Shown one piece after another: positions 1 to 9,146 of a stretch of 36,854 nt of DNA. The notes below the pieces were generated by a model that saw only the letters and a program-made list of their open reading frames with translations, did not search any database and had not been told where the DNA came from. The stretch comes from Thermodesulfobacteriota bacterium (GTDB lineage Bacteria > Desulfobacterota > WTBG01 > CAIYCZ01 > CAIRTM01). The stretch is from positions 40,001-76,854 of the forward strand of contig JAOAHH010000130.1 of NCBI GenBank assembly GCA_026415325.1, in the 5' to 3' direction. Made by a program: the position numbers and the translations under genes. Position 1 is the first letter of the stretch; each line of letters begins with the position of its first letter.

Positions 1-1196
1 CTTAAAAGTATAACACCGTCCTTAATATGCGATGTGTTTATTTTTTCATCAAAACTTTTTAAACGTTGATTATTAACATATCCACCGCCTTCATCGATTA
101 AACGACGTGCATCACTTCTACTCGCACATAAGCCCGTATCTGCGAAAAGAATAAAGGCAGGTATCCCACCCCTTATTTTGTCAAACGAAAATATGGTTGA
201 GGGCAAAGAATCAAGATAAAAGCCATCGCCATAAAAAACACTCCGTGCACTTTCTTGAGCGTGTTGAGCGGCGGTGTACCCATGTGTCAGTGCGGTTGCT
301 TCAAATGCAAGGACCCTCTTAACGGCATTCCATCCCTCTTGTTCAGCAATAGCCATTAATTTTTCGATCTCGTCGATTGAAAGCAAAGTAAACAACAAAA
401 GAAATCTTTTAACATCGCGATCATCGGTATTGATCCAAAATTGATAATAATCATACGGTGATGTTTTCTTTGGATCTAACCATATTGCTCCTTTCTCTGT
501 TTTACCCATCTTTGTGCCGCTTGCAGTTGTTATGAGCGGCAAGGTCAGCCCATATGCCGTTCCACCATGCATTCGCCGTATAAGATCAATGCCTGCTAAA
601 ATATTTCCCCATTGATCATTACCGCCAAGCTGAAGAATACATTTCTGGGTTTGGTATAAATGCAAAAAGTCATATGCTTGAAGTAGCATATAATTAAATT
701 CTATAAAATTGAGACCCGTTGCAAGCCTTGATCTGTATGATTCAGCGGCGAGCATTTTATTGACACTAAAATGTCTCCCGATATCGCGTAAAAAAGTTAT
801 ATATGTCAACGGTTCAAGCCATGTAGCGTTATTGAGTAACAATGCACCGTCTTGAGTCTCAAAATCGAGATAACGAATAAATTGCTGCCGAATTGATTCT
901 GTGTTTTGAATGACTTCTTCACGTGACAATATCTTTCGGGTTTCTGTTTTTCCGCTTGGGTCACCGATCATAGCAGTGCCGCCTCCAAGAAGTACAATTG
1001 GTCGATGCCCGTGTTTCTGCATTTGCACAAGAGCCATGATCGGCAATAAATGCCCCACATGCAGACTGTCTGCGGTTGGATCAAAACCGGCATAACAGAC
1101 AATTTTCTGCTCCAATGCCTTGTTCAATCCTTCTTCATCGGAAACCTGCTCTATAAAACCTCGCTTTTGTAAAACGCTGTATACCGTGTCATTCAT
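1..1196 (-). CDS. tyrS: tyrosyl-tRNA synthetase, 3' end cut by window edge
   Basis: Class I aminoacyl-tRNA synthetase that charges tRNA-Tyr in the cytoplasm. Read on the minus strand, the protein begins MNDTVYSVLQKRGF at the ATG at 1194-1196. It shows the ATP-binding HVGH (HIGH-type) motif, the tyrosine pocket region with GGNDQWGNI, and a KMGKT version of KMSKS (in GTKMGKT). A C-terminal S4-like RNA-binding domain follows (SRSEARRLIDEGGGYVNNQRL region). About 398 codons lie in the window. Family members run about 400-425 residues, so only the last 10-25 residues are missing beyond position 1. The start lies 11 bases after the rny stop, so the two are probably co-transcribed as rny-tyrS. The gene is certain; only its end is unseen. 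Confidence 0.97.
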   Translation of the reverse strand, partial: MNDTVYSVLQKRGFIEQVSDEEGLNKALEQKIVCYAGFDPTADSLHVGHLLPIMALVQMQKHGHRPIVLLGGGTAMIGDPSGKTETRKILSREEVIQNTESIRQQFIRYLDFETQDGALLLNNATWLEPLTYITFLRDIGRHFSVNKMLAAESYRSRLATGLNFIEFNYMLLQAYDFLHLYQTQKCILQLGGNDQWGNILAGIDLIRRMHGGTAYGLTLPLITTASGTKMGKTEKGAIWLDPKKTSPYDYYQFWINTDDRDVKRFLLLFTLLSIDEIEKLMAIAEQEGWNAVKRVLAFEATALTHGYTAAQHAQESARSVFYGDGFYLDSLPSTIFSFDKIRGGIPAFILFADTGLCASRSDARRLIDEGGGYVNNQRLKSFDEKINTSHIKDGVILL

Positions 1197-1207
1197 AATG
1201 AGATCTT

Positions 1208-2770
1208 CTATTTTGCGTATTCAACAGCACGTGTTTCCCGAATAACCGTAATTTTTATCTGGCCGGGGTACGTGAGCGACTCTTCTATCTTCTTGGATAT
1301 ATCCTTTGACAACACTACAGCATCATCATCTGAAACCTCTGAACTTTCAACCATAACCCGAATTTCTCTTCCTGCTTGTACCGCATAGGATTTACTTACC
1401 CCCTTGAAAGAGTTGGCAATATCTTCAAGATCCTTGAGGTGTTTAATATAGGTGCCCAACATTTCGCGTCGCGCTCCCGGCCGTGCGGCAGAAAGGGCAT
1501 CGGAAGCCTGTACTAAAACAGCCAGAACGGTTTGTGCTTTTACATCATCATGATGGGCTGCAATCGCATGAATGATTTCTTCCGGCTCTCCATATTTCTT
1601 AGCAAGATCGGCACCAATAATAGCATGAGAACCTTCAACTTCATGATCAACGGCTTTACCGATATCATGCAACAACCCCGCCCTTTTAGCAGTTTTAATA
1701 TTGAGGCCAAGTTCACCTGCCATCAAACCGCATAAATAAGCAACTTCAAGAGAATGTTGGAGTACGTTTTGATCATAGCTTGTCCTATATTTTAATCTTC
1801 CAAGCAAACGCACAATTTCCGGATTTATCTTTTGTATACCGATATCAAAAATTGCCTGCTCCCCTGCTTCCCTGATAGTTGTCTCCATCTCTTGTCGTAC
1901 TTTTTCAACGATCTCTTCAATTCGTGATGGATGAATACGTCCATCCGCAATCAAACGCTCAAGTGCAATACGTGCTATCTCTCGACGAATTGGATCAAAA
2001 GAGGAAATGAGAATGGTCTCTGGCGTATCATCAATGATTAAATCGACACCTGTTATTTGCTCTATTGAACGTATATTTCTCCCTTCACGCCCGATAATTC
2101 TGCCCTTCATTTCATCATTCGGCAATGCGACAACCGACACCGTCTTCTCAGCAACGTAGTCAGCGCTATATCGCTGAATTGCCATCGCAATGATGTTGCG
2201 CGCCAATTTATCAGCATTCTCTTTTGTTTCCTCTTCTATCCTTCGGATAGTTCGTGCAGATTCATGTTTTGCTTCATTTTCAAGACTTTGCATAAGCAAC
2301 TTTTTTGCTTCCTCTGAGGTCATGCCGGATATTTTTTCAAGTAGTTTTTTTTGCTCCTCTAGAAGTTGGCCGTATCTCTCTTCCATTTCCTTTACCATTT
2401 TCTCTTGAGAAGCAACTGCTTTCTCACGCTTGGCAATGAGCAACTCCTTCTGATCTATAAGACTTGCCTTTTTTTCAATATTTTCTTCTTTTTGAGAAAG
2501 TCGTTTTTCAAGTTTTTGCAACTCGATTTTTTTATTACGCGTTTCTTTTTCAAACTCAGCTTTTGCCCGATAAAGCTCTTCTTTTGCCTGAAGCTTTGCT
2601 TCTTTTCTCAGTGTCTCAGCTTCTTTTTGAGCATCGCTGATAATTTTCTTTGTAATTTCTTCAGCTGAAGAGATCTTTTGTTCTATTATTTTTTTCCTTA
2701 ACAAAAATCCGATGCCTAAACCAAGGCCAAAACACAACAGTAATAAAACAATAGTTATTAATGTATCCAA
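1208..2770 (-). CDS. rny: ribonuclease Y, TTG start
   Basis: Membrane-anchored endoribonuclease that initiates mRNA decay. The 520-residue product has one N-terminal membrane helix ([21 protein letters not shown]), a long charged coiled coil to about residue 200, a KH RNA-binding domain with [14 protein letters not shown], and an HD metal-dependent hydrolase domain with the catalytic LLHDIGKA. I chose the TTG at 2770: an AGGAAGGAG ribosome site sits about six bases upstream, it gives the family-typical N-terminus, and the length equals the well-studied Bacillus enzyme. A further in-frame extension upstream to 2800 would place that ribosome site inside the coding region, so I rejected it. The gene follows the candidate 6S RNA and precedes tyrS. 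Confidence 0.96.
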   Translation of the reverse strand: MDTLITIVLLLLCFGLGLGIGFLLRKKIIEQKISSAEEITKKIISDAQKEAETLRKEAKLQAKEELYRAKAEFEKETRNKKIELQKLEKRLSQKEENIEKKASLIDQKELLIAKREKAVASQEKMVKEMEERYGQLLEEQKKLLEKISGMTSEEAKKLLMQSLENEAKHESARTIRRIEEETKENADKLARNIIAMAIQRYSADYVAEKTVSVVALPNDEMKGRIIGREGRNIRSIEQITGVDLIIDDTPETILISSFDPIRREIARIALERLIADGRIHPSRIEEIVEKVRQEMETTIREAGEQAIFDIGIQKINPEIVRLLGRLKYRTSYDQNVLQHSLEVAYLCGLMAGELGLNIKTAKRAGLLHDIGKAVDHEVEGSHAIIGADLAKKYGEPEEIIHAIAAHHDDVKAQTVLAVLVQASDALSAARPGARREMLGTYIKHLKDLEDIANSFKGVSKSYAVQAGREIRVMVESSEVSDDDAVVLSKDISKKIEESLTYPGQIKITVIRETRAVEYAK

Positions 2771-2844
2771 TGTTGTCTCCTTCCTATAGAGAAATAACAC
2801 GGTTTTTAATATGTTAATTTAGCGAAAAAAGAAATGAGAGTTTT

Positions 2845-3053
2845 AACGGCAGCAAATAAGGTGTTTTTAAAGAGCAGCGAAAAAATACAGATAGGGTAAG
2901 GTTTGTTTACCGTATTACGGCATATGTTATGTCTTCGACAAAGGAATAATAAAATGTTGTGTCAATTGTTTCAGCATAATATACATTTATGCAATGTATT
3001 ATGACACCTTCCTATCGTATTAATCTAACAACCCCAATTAATTTGCTCCCGTT
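2845..3053 (-). ncRNA. ssrS: candidate 6S RNA between zapA and rny
   Basis: The 317-base zapA-rny gap holds a large fold. On the minus strand, 3053-3041 (AACGGGAGCAAAT) pairs with 2857-2845 (ATTTGCTGCCGTT): 12 pairs with one 1x1 mismatch, closing a 209-nt RNA. Inside, ATACGATAGG (3020-3011) pairs with CCTATC.GTAT (about 2895-2885, one bulge). Three apical hairpins follow: 3007 to about 2961 (GTGTCA/TGACAC around an 11-bp arm), TGTC-GAA-GACA, and CCGT-AAT-ACGG. The two unpaired flanks between closing and inner stems would be the large central bubble, and the 3' flank contains GCTCTTTAAAAACACC, resembling the GCCUUAAAAC segment of the E. coli 6S bubble. From general knowledge, ssrS commonly follows zapA. 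A T-rich stretch (2823-2833) lies just after. The function is inferred from fold and position, not from a covariance-model hit. Confidence 0.6.
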
Positions 3054-3087
3054 TCCCCTCAAACACCCCGATACGTTATTGATAAAA

Positions 3088-3366
3088 CTACAAGCGCGAA
3101 TCAATTAATTTCTCTATAGCCGTTGTTTGTTGTTCTATAACCTCCAAAATTTTACTCAGCTGCTGTTCTTTTTGTAAACAATCATCAACCAAATTTAGTG
3201 CCACAAGGATCATTAAATTATAAGAATCAGGAGTTCCCCCTGTTTTCTTTACTTCATCGATCTTTTGATTAATATACTGTTCGACCTTTTTAATATAATC
3301 CTGTTCAAAAGTTCCCTTTAAAACAAATTTTTGCCCCATAATAGTTATGGGATAGGTCTCAGACAT
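3088..3366 (-). CDS. zapA: cell division protein ZapA
   Basis: Small FtsZ-ring-associated protein that bundles FtsZ filaments. The 92 residues match the ZapA layout: an N-terminal beta segment (YPITIMGQKFVLKG), a short globular part with YINQKIDEV, the conserved NLMILVALNLVDD helix start, then a C-terminal dimerisation coiled coil. The length is normal for the family. It lies 18 bases after the zapB-like gene. The candidate 6S RNA follows directly, so one transcript could carry zapB-zapA and the RNA precursor. Confidence 0.92.
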   Translation of the reverse strand: MSETYPITIMGQKFVLKGTFEQDYIKKVEQYINQKIDEVKKTGGTPDSYNLMILVALNLVDDCLQKEQQLSKILEVIEQQTTAIEKLIDSRL

Positions 3367-3384
3367 ATTGTTTTTCTCTTACAC

Positions 3385-3621
3385 TTACACTAAGCCAGAG
3401 GCATCAATCTTTTCCACGATTGCGTCGATCTTCTTCTTAAGCGCATCTCGTTCTTTTTGTAAATGTTCTATCTGATGCTGGGCATGGGCAAGATCGTTCC
3501 GCATTTTTAATAACTGCTTTTCTTTTTCTTCATGCTCTTTTTTTATACTATCATATTTTTCTAAAAGTTTTTCAATTTTTCGCTCTAACCCTTTAAAAAT
3601 ATGATTATACATATCAACCAT
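3385..3621 (-). CDS. zapB: ZapB-like coiled-coil division protein
   Basis: A 78-residue, almost wholly helical protein rich in Lys, Glu, Gln and Leu with clear heptads (LERKIEKLLEKYDSIKKEHEEKEKQ and on). It lacks cysteine, and it has no membrane segment. Size, composition and position immediately upstream of zapA fit ZapB, which bridges ZapA and the division ring. Sequence alone cannot separate ZapB from other short coiled coils, so the call leans on context. The start at 3621 has no strong ribosome site; a second ATG lies three codons in. Confidence 0.75.
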   Translation of the reverse strand: MVDMYNHIFKGLERKIEKLLEKYDSIKKEHEEKEKQLLKMRNDLAHAQHQIEHLQKERDALKKKIDAIVEKIDASGLV

Positions 3622-3640
3622 AATTTTTATAACTTAAGCA

Positions 3641-3670
3641 AATCTAAACAGTTACCAGAGCAAAAGTCAA
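3641..3670 (-). promoter_or_regulatory. possible zapB-zapA promoter
   Basis: On the minus strand TTGACT (3670-3665) lies 18 bases before TAGATT (3646-3641). It sits in the short gap between the HDAC stop and the zapB start. The -35 is good, the -10 only fair. Read-through from the deacetylase gene is the alternative. Confidence 0.35.
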
Positions 3671-3678
3671 GTGATTTA

Positions 3679-4779
3679 TTACATATCAAATTTCCAAAAA
3701 TCTCGATGTACTTTTCTTACCTGTTCGAGAGCTTGTTGCGTTTGCCTACAAACTGCTGAAGAAGATTTTTTTGTTTTTATTGTCTCGATGCTTCCATTCC
3801 TTTCATCATGCAAAAGCGCACGAAGAGTGCTAAGTACTGAGGTTGCAAGTCCTTCATGGTGATACCCACCTTCAAGCGTAAAGAGTATTCTACCTTGGCA
3901 AATTTCATCAGCCAGCTCGACAAGTATCTTTGCCATCTCATAAAAACCATAGGGCGTTACGTTCATAGTGCCCAAAGGATCAAATTGGTATATATCATAA
4001 CCTGCTGAAACAAGTATAAATTCGGGACAATACTGACGCGCCACGGGGACAATAATCTCCCTCATAATTGTCGAGTATTCTGCATCGCCTTGACCGCCTG
4101 ACAAAGGTATATTAATGGTATATCCCTTTCCTTCCCCACTACCGATCTCATCAATCGAGCCCGTGCCTGGATAGTACGGGTATTGGTGGGTGGAAATATA
4201 GAGGACATGAGGCGATGAATAAAATGAGTTTTGAGTACCATTGCCGTGATGCAAATCCCAATCTACAATCAAAATCCTATTGACTTTATAATAGTTATGT
4301 AAAAAGCAAGCACCGACGGCAATATTATTAAAGATACAGAACCCCATTGCCTTGCTTCTCTCTGCATGATGGCCGGGCGGTCGCACAAGAGCAAAAGCAT
4401 TCCTTATCTTCTGCGATCGAATAAGTTCAATTCCATGTAAAACGGCGCCTACCGCCAGAACCGACGCTTCCCAACTTCCCGATGAAGTATGGGTATCAGG
4501 ATCAAGATTTACATAGTCCTTTGATGCTGTTTTTTCGATGCGATCGATATACTCAGGACTGTGATTAAGTGCTATTTCTTGATATGTTGCCTTCCGTGGC
4601 TTAACGTCGATACATCTTGAATACACAAATCCATTGTTCTCAAGCGCTGCATAAATGGCAGCAAGCCTTTCGGGACTTTCCGGATGCCCTATTCGCGTTT
4701 TATGCTCCAAAAAACGCGGATCTTTTAATATTGCTGTTTCTATATGCTGCATGGTGAGTGACTGGTAATCTGCAAGCAC
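3679..4779 (-). CDS. histone deacetylase family protein (AcuC/acetylpolyamine amidohydrolase type)
   Basis: Zinc-dependent deacetylase of the arginase-deacetylase fold, 366 residues. Visible landmarks: HPESPERL near residue 32, the RPPGHHAER active-site loop (His137-His138), [11 protein letters not shown] with the Asp175 and His177 zinc ligands, and SAGYD with the third ligand Asp262. [10 protein letters not shown] near the C-terminus completes the family pattern. There is no signal peptide, so it is cytoplasmic. Bacterial members deacetylate small molecules (acetylpolyamines, acetoin-pathway targets) or protein lysines; the substrate cannot be read here. The start is uncertain: ATG 4779 or ATG 4752, neither with a good ribosome site. 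It is divergent from tatA/B, and zapB lies 57 bases downstream. Confidence 0.93.
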   Translation of the reverse strand: MLADYQSLTMQHIETAILKDPRFLEHKTRIGHPESPERLAAIYAALENNGFVYSRCIDVKPRKATYQEIALNHSPEYIDRIEKTASKDYVNLDPDTHTSSGSWEASVLAVGAVLHGIELIRSQKIRNAFALVRPPGHHAERSKAMGFCIFNNIAVGACFLHNYYKVNRILIVDWDLHHGNGTQNSFYSSPHVLYISTHQYPYYPGTGSIDEIGSGEGKGYTINIPLSGGQGDAEYSTIMREIIVPVARQYCPEFILVSAGYDIYQFDPLGTMNVTPYGFYEMAKILVELADEICQGRILFTLEGGYHHEGLATSVLSTLRALLHDERNGSIETIKTKKSSSAVCRQTQQALEQVRKVHRDFWKFDM

Positions 4780-4845
4780 ATATTGACTTTATCTCAAAAA
4801 CTTTATACACATTATAAAATAATTTCTAACTTAAGGCAAAATAAT

Positions 4846-5118
4846 ATGTTTGGTCTTGGTTTCCAAGAATTACTGGTCATTTTTGTCGTCGCACTCATCA
4901 TCATCGGTCCCAAACGGCTGCCGGATCTTGCGCGGGCAATCGGTAAAGCAGTAAGAGAATTCAAGCAAGCAACCGAAGATTTAAAGCACGATATTGACAT
5001 CCGCACCATTATAACTCCTGATACAGAACGTCCGATACGCGAAAGCAAACCTGATGAGCATAACGATGCTCCTCCATCAGCAAATTTTCAAAATAAGCAT
5101 ATCGATCATGGAAGATGA
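4846..5118 (+). CDS. Sec-independent translocase subunit TatA/TatB type
   Basis: 90-residue membrane protein of twin-arginine export. It has a short N-terminal membrane helix ([21 protein letters not shown]), the hinge [15 protein letters not shown], an amphipathic helix with [11 protein letters not shown], and a polar tail. The Glu in FQELL and the GP hinge lean towards TatB, but many non-enteric bacteria have one TatA/B-like protein. The ATG at 4846 fits the family N-terminus and follows TTAAGG; a longer in-frame reading from 4783 adds an unrelated polar stretch. The stop overlaps the tatC start by 11 bases. The split-Soret-like gene at 13852 encodes a twin-arginine signal, a likely substrate. 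Confidence 0.9.
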   Translation: MFGLGFQELLVIFVVALIIIGPKRLPDLARAIGKAVREFKQATEDLKHDIDIRTIITPDTERPIRESKPDEHNDAPPSANFQNKHIDHGR

Positions 5119-5842
5119 AAAACTCCCTTTAACAGCACATCTTGAAGAACTTCGAAAACGTATCATAATTTGCCTCATCGCCATAGGCGTGGGCTTTTTT
5201 ATATCATATTTATTTTCTGAACAAATATTTGCGCTCCTTTCTCGCCCGCTCGTTGCCGTGCTACCACGTAACAGCTCTTTTATCTTTACTGGTATTACAG
5301 AAGCTTTTTTTACTTATCTAAAATTATCACTCTTTTCTGGCATATTTCTCGCCAGCCCTGTTATTATATATCAAATATGGAAGTTTGTCGCTCCTGGGCT
5401 GTATGAACAAGAGCGGCGTTCAATTTTGCCATTCGTTATTACTGCGACCTTTTTATTCATCATCGGAATAGTTTTTTGCTACGCTATTGTACTTCCCGCT
5501 GCATTTAAATTTTTTGTCAGCTACAATACTGACACCATCCGTATGCTTCCATCATTAGGCGAATATCTTACCTTTACCTGTGTATTTTTGCTTGCATTCG
5601 GTATTGTGTTTGAAGTCCCCGTCTTTGTTGTATGCCTTGCCAAACTTGGCATTCTTAAAGAACATCATCTCACATCAAACAGAAAACTAATTATATTGGG
5701 TTCTTTTATCGTTGCCGCGCTCCTTACCCCCACCCCTGATGCGATCAATCAATCTCTGATGGCCATCCCCATGATTATTTTATACGAGCTGAGTATTATT
5801 GTTGTTCGCTACATGAAAAAAATGCCTCGAAAAAATAATTAA
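5108..5842 (+). CDS. tatC: Sec-independent protein translocase TatC
   Basis: Multi-spanning receptor subunit of the Tat pathway, 244 residues, normal length. The N-terminus [19 protein letters not shown] holds the conserved HLEELR signal-recognition motif, and six hydrophobic segments follow. Conserved patches include [20 protein letters not shown] and the C-terminal [12 protein letters not shown], matching the TatC LTPPD-type loop. The ATG at 5108 lies inside the end of the tatA/B gene, so translation is probably coupled. The next gene is convergent after 39 bases, with no obvious terminator. Confidence 0.96.
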   Translation: MEDEKLPLTAHLEELRKRIIICLIAIGVGFFISYLFSEQIFALLSRPLVAVLPRNSSFIFTGITEAFFTYLKLSLFSGIFLASPVIIYQIWKFVAPGLYEQERRSILPFVITATFLFIIGIVFCYAIVLPAAFKFFVSYNTDTIRMLPSLGEYLTFTCVFLLAFGIVFEVPVFVVCLAKLGILKEHHLTSNRKLIILGSFIVAALLTPTPDAINQSLMAIPMIILYELSIIVVRYMKKMPRKNN

Positions 5843-5881
5843 TTTCCTCATTGCGGTGGTAAGAAATTGGGGGGATATGCC

Positions 5882-7132
5882 TTATGTTCTTTTTAAGAGT
5901 ACAATTGTTTCGATATGCCATGTTTGTGGGAAGAGATCGATAGGTTGAATTAATTCGATCCTATAACCGCCCTCGAGAAGCATTATTACATCTCGCGCAA
6001 GTGTTGCAGGGTTACAAGAAACATATATTACCGCATTCGGTCTTGCCATCACAATACGCCCCATCAGCTTTTTTGAACACCCTATTCTTGGTGGATTGAG
6101 CACAACGGTTGTATAGTGTCTATCAAAAAATGTATCGCCAAGATTATCGGCATCCAATTGAAAAAATCGACAGGTCTGTATATTATTGATTGATGCGTTT
6201 TCCTGTGCTTGTTTAACAGCCACTTTATTTAAATCTACCCCGATAACAAAGGCCCCGGTACGGGCTAAAAAGAGGCTAAAATTACCGCTGCCACAATACA
6301 GATCAAGGATAGCATCACCTCTCTGTGGTGCCGCATAGGCGAGGACACAGCGGATTAACTTCCTGTTCTGAACGTCGTTGATTTGATAAAAGTTTTCAGG
6401 ATTTTTTTTGAAAAAAAGACCGTTAATCACATCGCAAGGTTCCTCCACACACGGTTCAGGTTCAAAGGCGCCTTTTTTGAGAACAAATTTTTTCCTTTCA
6501 ACGCCATTGGCATGTTCGAAATAAATCAGCACATCTTCGGTAGCGTTTACAAACAGTAAGTGTAATCGACCGATAGAAAAGGGTTCGAGCAATAAGTTCT
6601 TTTGCACCAGCAAACAACATATATCCATAGCTTCAAAGAGGCGCGGAGCAACAACAGGGCATTCTCGTACCTGTATAATCTCATGAGACCTCTTCTTATA
6701 ATATCCTCCTGTCCCGTTTTTAATGTGCAGTGTTATACGGTGACGGTACTTGAATGGTTTCTCGCAGGCGATGGGTTCCATGACGGGAAGATGTTGTAAC
6801 CCAGCAATGCGCTCAAAGCATTCTCTCACGATATGGGATTTCCAAAAAAGCTGATGGGGGTAAATTATATGCTGCCATTGGCATCCGCCGCATTCAGCCA
6901 CATGCCGGCATTCAGGGGTTATGCGATGAGGTGAACGTCTCACAATGCGTTGTGGTGTAGCATGGAAATACTGTTTTTTTATGCGTTCAATACGAACATC
7001 AACGAGTTCATCCGGAATAACGTGGTCAACAAAACAGGCACGAGTACCATAATGAGACAGACCACTACCCCCGTGAACAAGTTTTTCGATATGCAGGCGC
7101 AGCACATCGCCTTCATGAACAACATCGGTCAT
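5882..7132 (-). CDS. rlmD: 23S rRNA (uracil-5-)-methyltransferase, RlmD type
   Basis: SAM-dependent RNA m5U methyltransferase of the TrmA/RlmC/RlmD family, 416 residues. An N-terminal TRAM-like domain (residues 5-60) is followed by four cysteines for a [4Fe-4S] cluster: Cys75, Cys81, Cys84 (in CGGC) and Cys158. The SAM motif DLYCGSG is at 277-283, NPPRIG at 346-351, and the nucleophile Cys373 in VSCNPATLARD. The C-terminal DLFPQTWHIE is the family signature. The start is set at ATG 7132, which leaves 19 bases after the PilZ gene; an in-frame extension to 7207 would overlap it and has no family match. The exact rRNA position modified is inferred. Confidence 0.93.
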   Translation of the reverse strand: MTDVVHEGDVLRLHIEKLVHGGSGLSHYGTRACFVDHVIPDELVDVRIERIKKQYFHATPQRIVRRSPHRITPECRHVAECGGCQWQHIIYPHQLFWKSHIVRECFERIAGLQHLPVMEPIACEKPFKYRHRITLHIKNGTGGYYKKRSHEIIQVRECPVVAPRLFEAMDICCLLVQKNLLLEPFSIGRLHLLFVNATEDVLIYFEHANGVERKKFVLKKGAFEPEPCVEEPCDVINGLFFKKNPENFYQINDVQNRKLIRCVLAYAAPQRGDAILDLYCGSGNFSLFLARTGAFVIGVDLNKVAVKQAQENASINNIQTCRFFQLDADNLGDTFFDRHYTTVVLNPPRIGCSKKLMGRIVMARPNAVIYVSCNPATLARDVIMLLEGGYRIELIQPIDLFPQTWHIETIVLLKRT

Positions 7133-7151
7133 GGACAACACCAATGGCAGG

Positions 7152-7532
7152 CTAAAATTCAGGTAGGGCTTTGTCGTCAATAAATTTGAAGCCGATATGA
7201 TATTCACCGTTCGGGGATTGCTTAAGCCAGACCAATTCAGCCCGGTAGCTTTTAAGTTTGCTGCCCTGATACATCTTCATCTCAAACGGCATATTCTTCT
7301 GCATTTTTAAGCAAATTCCGCCGCGCGATATGTTGACCCCCTGAGCTTTCAAAATGTCAAAGTCACCGATAAATTCAATGTCAGCATTAATCGGTCGACG
7401 CGGCAAACGCCGTATTGCTCTGCGTGCTTTACCATCCCGTACACCACCCATCTTTTCTGCTGCCGCAAGCTTCTTTTTCAGTGCAGCAATTTCTTTAAGG
7501 AGTTCCTGTTTTGTTTTTTTGATCTCACCCAT
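7152..7532 (-). CDS. PilZ domain protein with N-terminal coiled coil
   Basis: 126-residue probable cyclic-di-GMP receptor. Residues 1-30 form a Lys/Glu-rich helix (TKQELLKEIAALKKKLAAAEK). The PilZ barrel then carries the binding signature: an Arg-rich RRLPRR (RxxxR) and NISRGGICLKM, matching [D/N]xSxxG. The end EYHIGFKFIDD is the usual last strands. Cytoplasmic, no catalytic part, so it should act by binding a partner. It lies just upstream of the rRNA methyltransferase in the same direction, probably co-transcribed, though no functional link is apparent. Confidence 0.88.
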   Translation of the reverse strand: MGEIKKTKQELLKEIAALKKKLAAAEKMGGVRDGKARRAIRRLPRRPINADIEFIGDFDILKAQGVNISRGGICLKMQKNMPFEMKMYQGSKLKSYRAELVWLKQSPNGEYHIGFKFIDDKALPEF

Positions 7533-7660
7533 ACATCCCCCATTATATTCATTATTAGTCTATAGGTACCGTGCGATATAAAAGCATATTATATAAAAAT
7601 AACATCATTAGCCATGCTGCTTGTCAAGAATAAATCGTATTGATGCACAAAGGAAAAAAG

Positions 7661-7695
7661 AAGGCCGGCAATCCTCAATAATAATTGCCGGCCTT
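7661..7695 (-). terminator. terminator after the HdrD-like gene
   Basis: Perfect 12-bp stem AAGGCCGGCAAT / ATTGCCGGCCTT with an 11-base loop (7673-7683). On the minus strand it is followed by TTCTTTTTTCC. It lies 24 bases past the stop of the iron-sulfur gene that ends at 7719. Confidence 0.9.
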
Positions 7696-7718
7696 TGTTG
7701 TAAGCCATTGAAATTAAT

Positions 7719-9014
7719 TTATTCCAATGCCTCATTAATGATGTCAATAATGTCACGCACCTTCATCTTCGATCCGCGTGCATCAATACCGTCAGTTAAA
7801 TTTGCCTCACACCATGGACATGCTGTTGCTATCGTCCCTGCGCCGGTTGCCTCTGCCTCCTCTATGCGTTCCTTTGCAGTAGCAATTGCAAAATCAGGGT
7901 ATGCAGATTTTGCTCCGCCGCCGCTCCCACAGCACCATGAGTATTCCCTAATTCGCTCCATTTCAACAAGTTTAACACCGGGGATTGCCTTCAATATGTT
8001 CCGCGGAGCATCATAAATGCCGTGGACGCCGCGATTCATCTCACGGGGAGGATCGGTAAGACCGAATGCAATGCGCTTGCCCTCCCAGTGCTTATAGGGT
8101 TCCCCCCGTCTCCCTAAATGGCAGGGGTCATGCCATGTTACCTGTATATTAAGCGGCTTCTTAAACGTCAGTCTTCCCTGCTGAATGAGTTCTTCGATAA
8201 ACTGGGTTGAATGTTTTACAACATATGGCAGATCTTTTGTGTCCTTTTTCTGAATCCGGGCGTATTTTTCAGAAAACGTCATAAAACAACCGGGGCAATT
8301 TGTCACGATAACCTTTGCGCCAAGTTCTTCAAACATTTTAATGTTTTTGTATGCTATTTCCTCAAAACTTTTTTTGTCGCCCACATTATCAGCAATGCCC
8401 CCACAGCAAATCTCTTTGGCACCGAGAATCCCGAAATCAACACCTGCCTTCTTTAATATGTTTGCAGTTGCCTGCGGTACTACATCCATTCCCGGTTTAT
8501 ATGCATACGTGCACCCGACATAATACAAAACCTCGGCTTTTTCACCTGCCTTTGCAAGGTCTTTAATTCCGAGTTTTTTAGCCCAGTTAGCACGACGGGT
8601 TCTCGGCTGCTTCCAAACATTATCATAGTTCATAATGCTCTGAATAAATTCCTTATGTGCGGGCAACGGTCCAAAGCCTTTTTCACATGCCTCTTCCCGA
8701 AGTGCATCAAGGACACCGATAATATCCAGATCCATTACACGTTTGCAGTTGATATCACACGCTGCACATACAGGGCATCGATAAATTACTTCAAGCAATT
8801 TGTCTTTATTTTCTTCCCATGTCAGTTCACCCTTTAAAAGACCAGTCGCAATATCATTTTTCCCCTGTGCAGCATAGGCATCATATTTTCCATAAAAAAT
8901 TGAGGGGCAGTTTCTTGAAAAACGATGACTTTTAATTTCCCACAGATGTGACCATTTGCAGGTGGAACACCGCTGACAGTGCCCAGCATCATATTCTACT
9001 TTTTCGAGTGCCAT
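7719..9014 (-). CDS. HdrD/GlpC-like (Fe-S) protein with two CCG domains
   Basis: 431-residue iron-sulfur electron carrier or oxidoreductase subunit. The N-terminus carries two [4Fe-4S] motifs: Cys13/16/19 with Cys36, and Cys80/83/86/90 (CPVCAACDINC). Two cysteine-rich CCG domains follow: CTYAYKPG...ICCGGIADN...NCPGCFMTF, then HDPCHLGRRGEPY...WCCGSGGG...ACPWCEANL. Such domains form non-cubane clusters in heterodisulfide reductase HdrB/HdrD, and occur in BamD-like, lactate- and glycerol-oxidising enzymes. No membrane segment is seen. It starts behind a good AAGGAGA site and stands alone between two terminators, so the partner is not visible. Whether it reduces a disulfide or only carries electrons is open. 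Confidence 0.88.
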   Translation of the reverse strand: MALEKVEYDAGHCQRCSTCKWSHLWEIKSHRFSRNCPSIFYGKYDAYAAQGKNDIATGLLKGELTWEENKDKLLEVIYRCPVCAACDINCKRVMDLDIIGVLDALREEACEKGFGPLPAHKEFIQSIMNYDNVWKQPRTRRANWAKKLGIKDLAKAGEKAEVLYYVGCTYAYKPGMDVVPQATANILKKAGVDFGILGAKEICCGGIADNVGDKKSFEEIAYKNIKMFEELGAKVIVTNCPGCFMTFSEKYARIQKKDTKDLPYVVKHSTQFIEELIQQGRLTFKKPLNIQVTWHDPCHLGRRGEPYKHWEGKRIAFGLTDPPREMNRGVHGIYDAPRNILKAIPGVKLVEMERIREYSWCCGSGGGAKSAYPDFAIATAKERIEEAEATGAGTIATACPWCEANLTDGIDARGSKMKVRDIIDIINEALE

Positions 9015-9109
9015 GGATGCAATCTCCTTTCTGTTGCAAAAAAGTTTATATCCCCTGCGGTCAAGTGCTTGTTTGATGTTGAGTCGTCTTTATATATCAT
9101 ACCCAGATT

Positions 9110-9139
9110 AAAAAAAAAAGCGTAATTTTACTTAACGCT
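9110..9139 (-). terminator. terminator of the tolC-marR operon
   Basis: On the minus strand AGCGT (9139-9135) pairs with ACGCT (9123-9119), extendable by two A/T pairs with a bulged T, then ten T residues (9119-9110). It lies 8 bases after the marR stop. Confidence 0.8.
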
Positions 9140-9146
9140 ATTTTCT

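Noticed and set aside
2366-2668. Phe-rich open frame opposite rny
   Set aside because: It is the antisense of the RNase Y coiled coil; Lys/Glu codons read backwards as Phe/Leu/Ser, with no independent support.
2961-2990. TTGACA near 2966 as the rny promoter
   Set aside because: No acceptable -10 lies at 16-18 bases, and the TGACAC pairs within the candidate 6S structure.
4783-4845. Longer N-terminus for the TatA/B protein
   Set aside because: The extra 21 residues are polar and precede a membrane helix that normally begins at the N-terminus; the ATG at 4846 has its own ribosome site.
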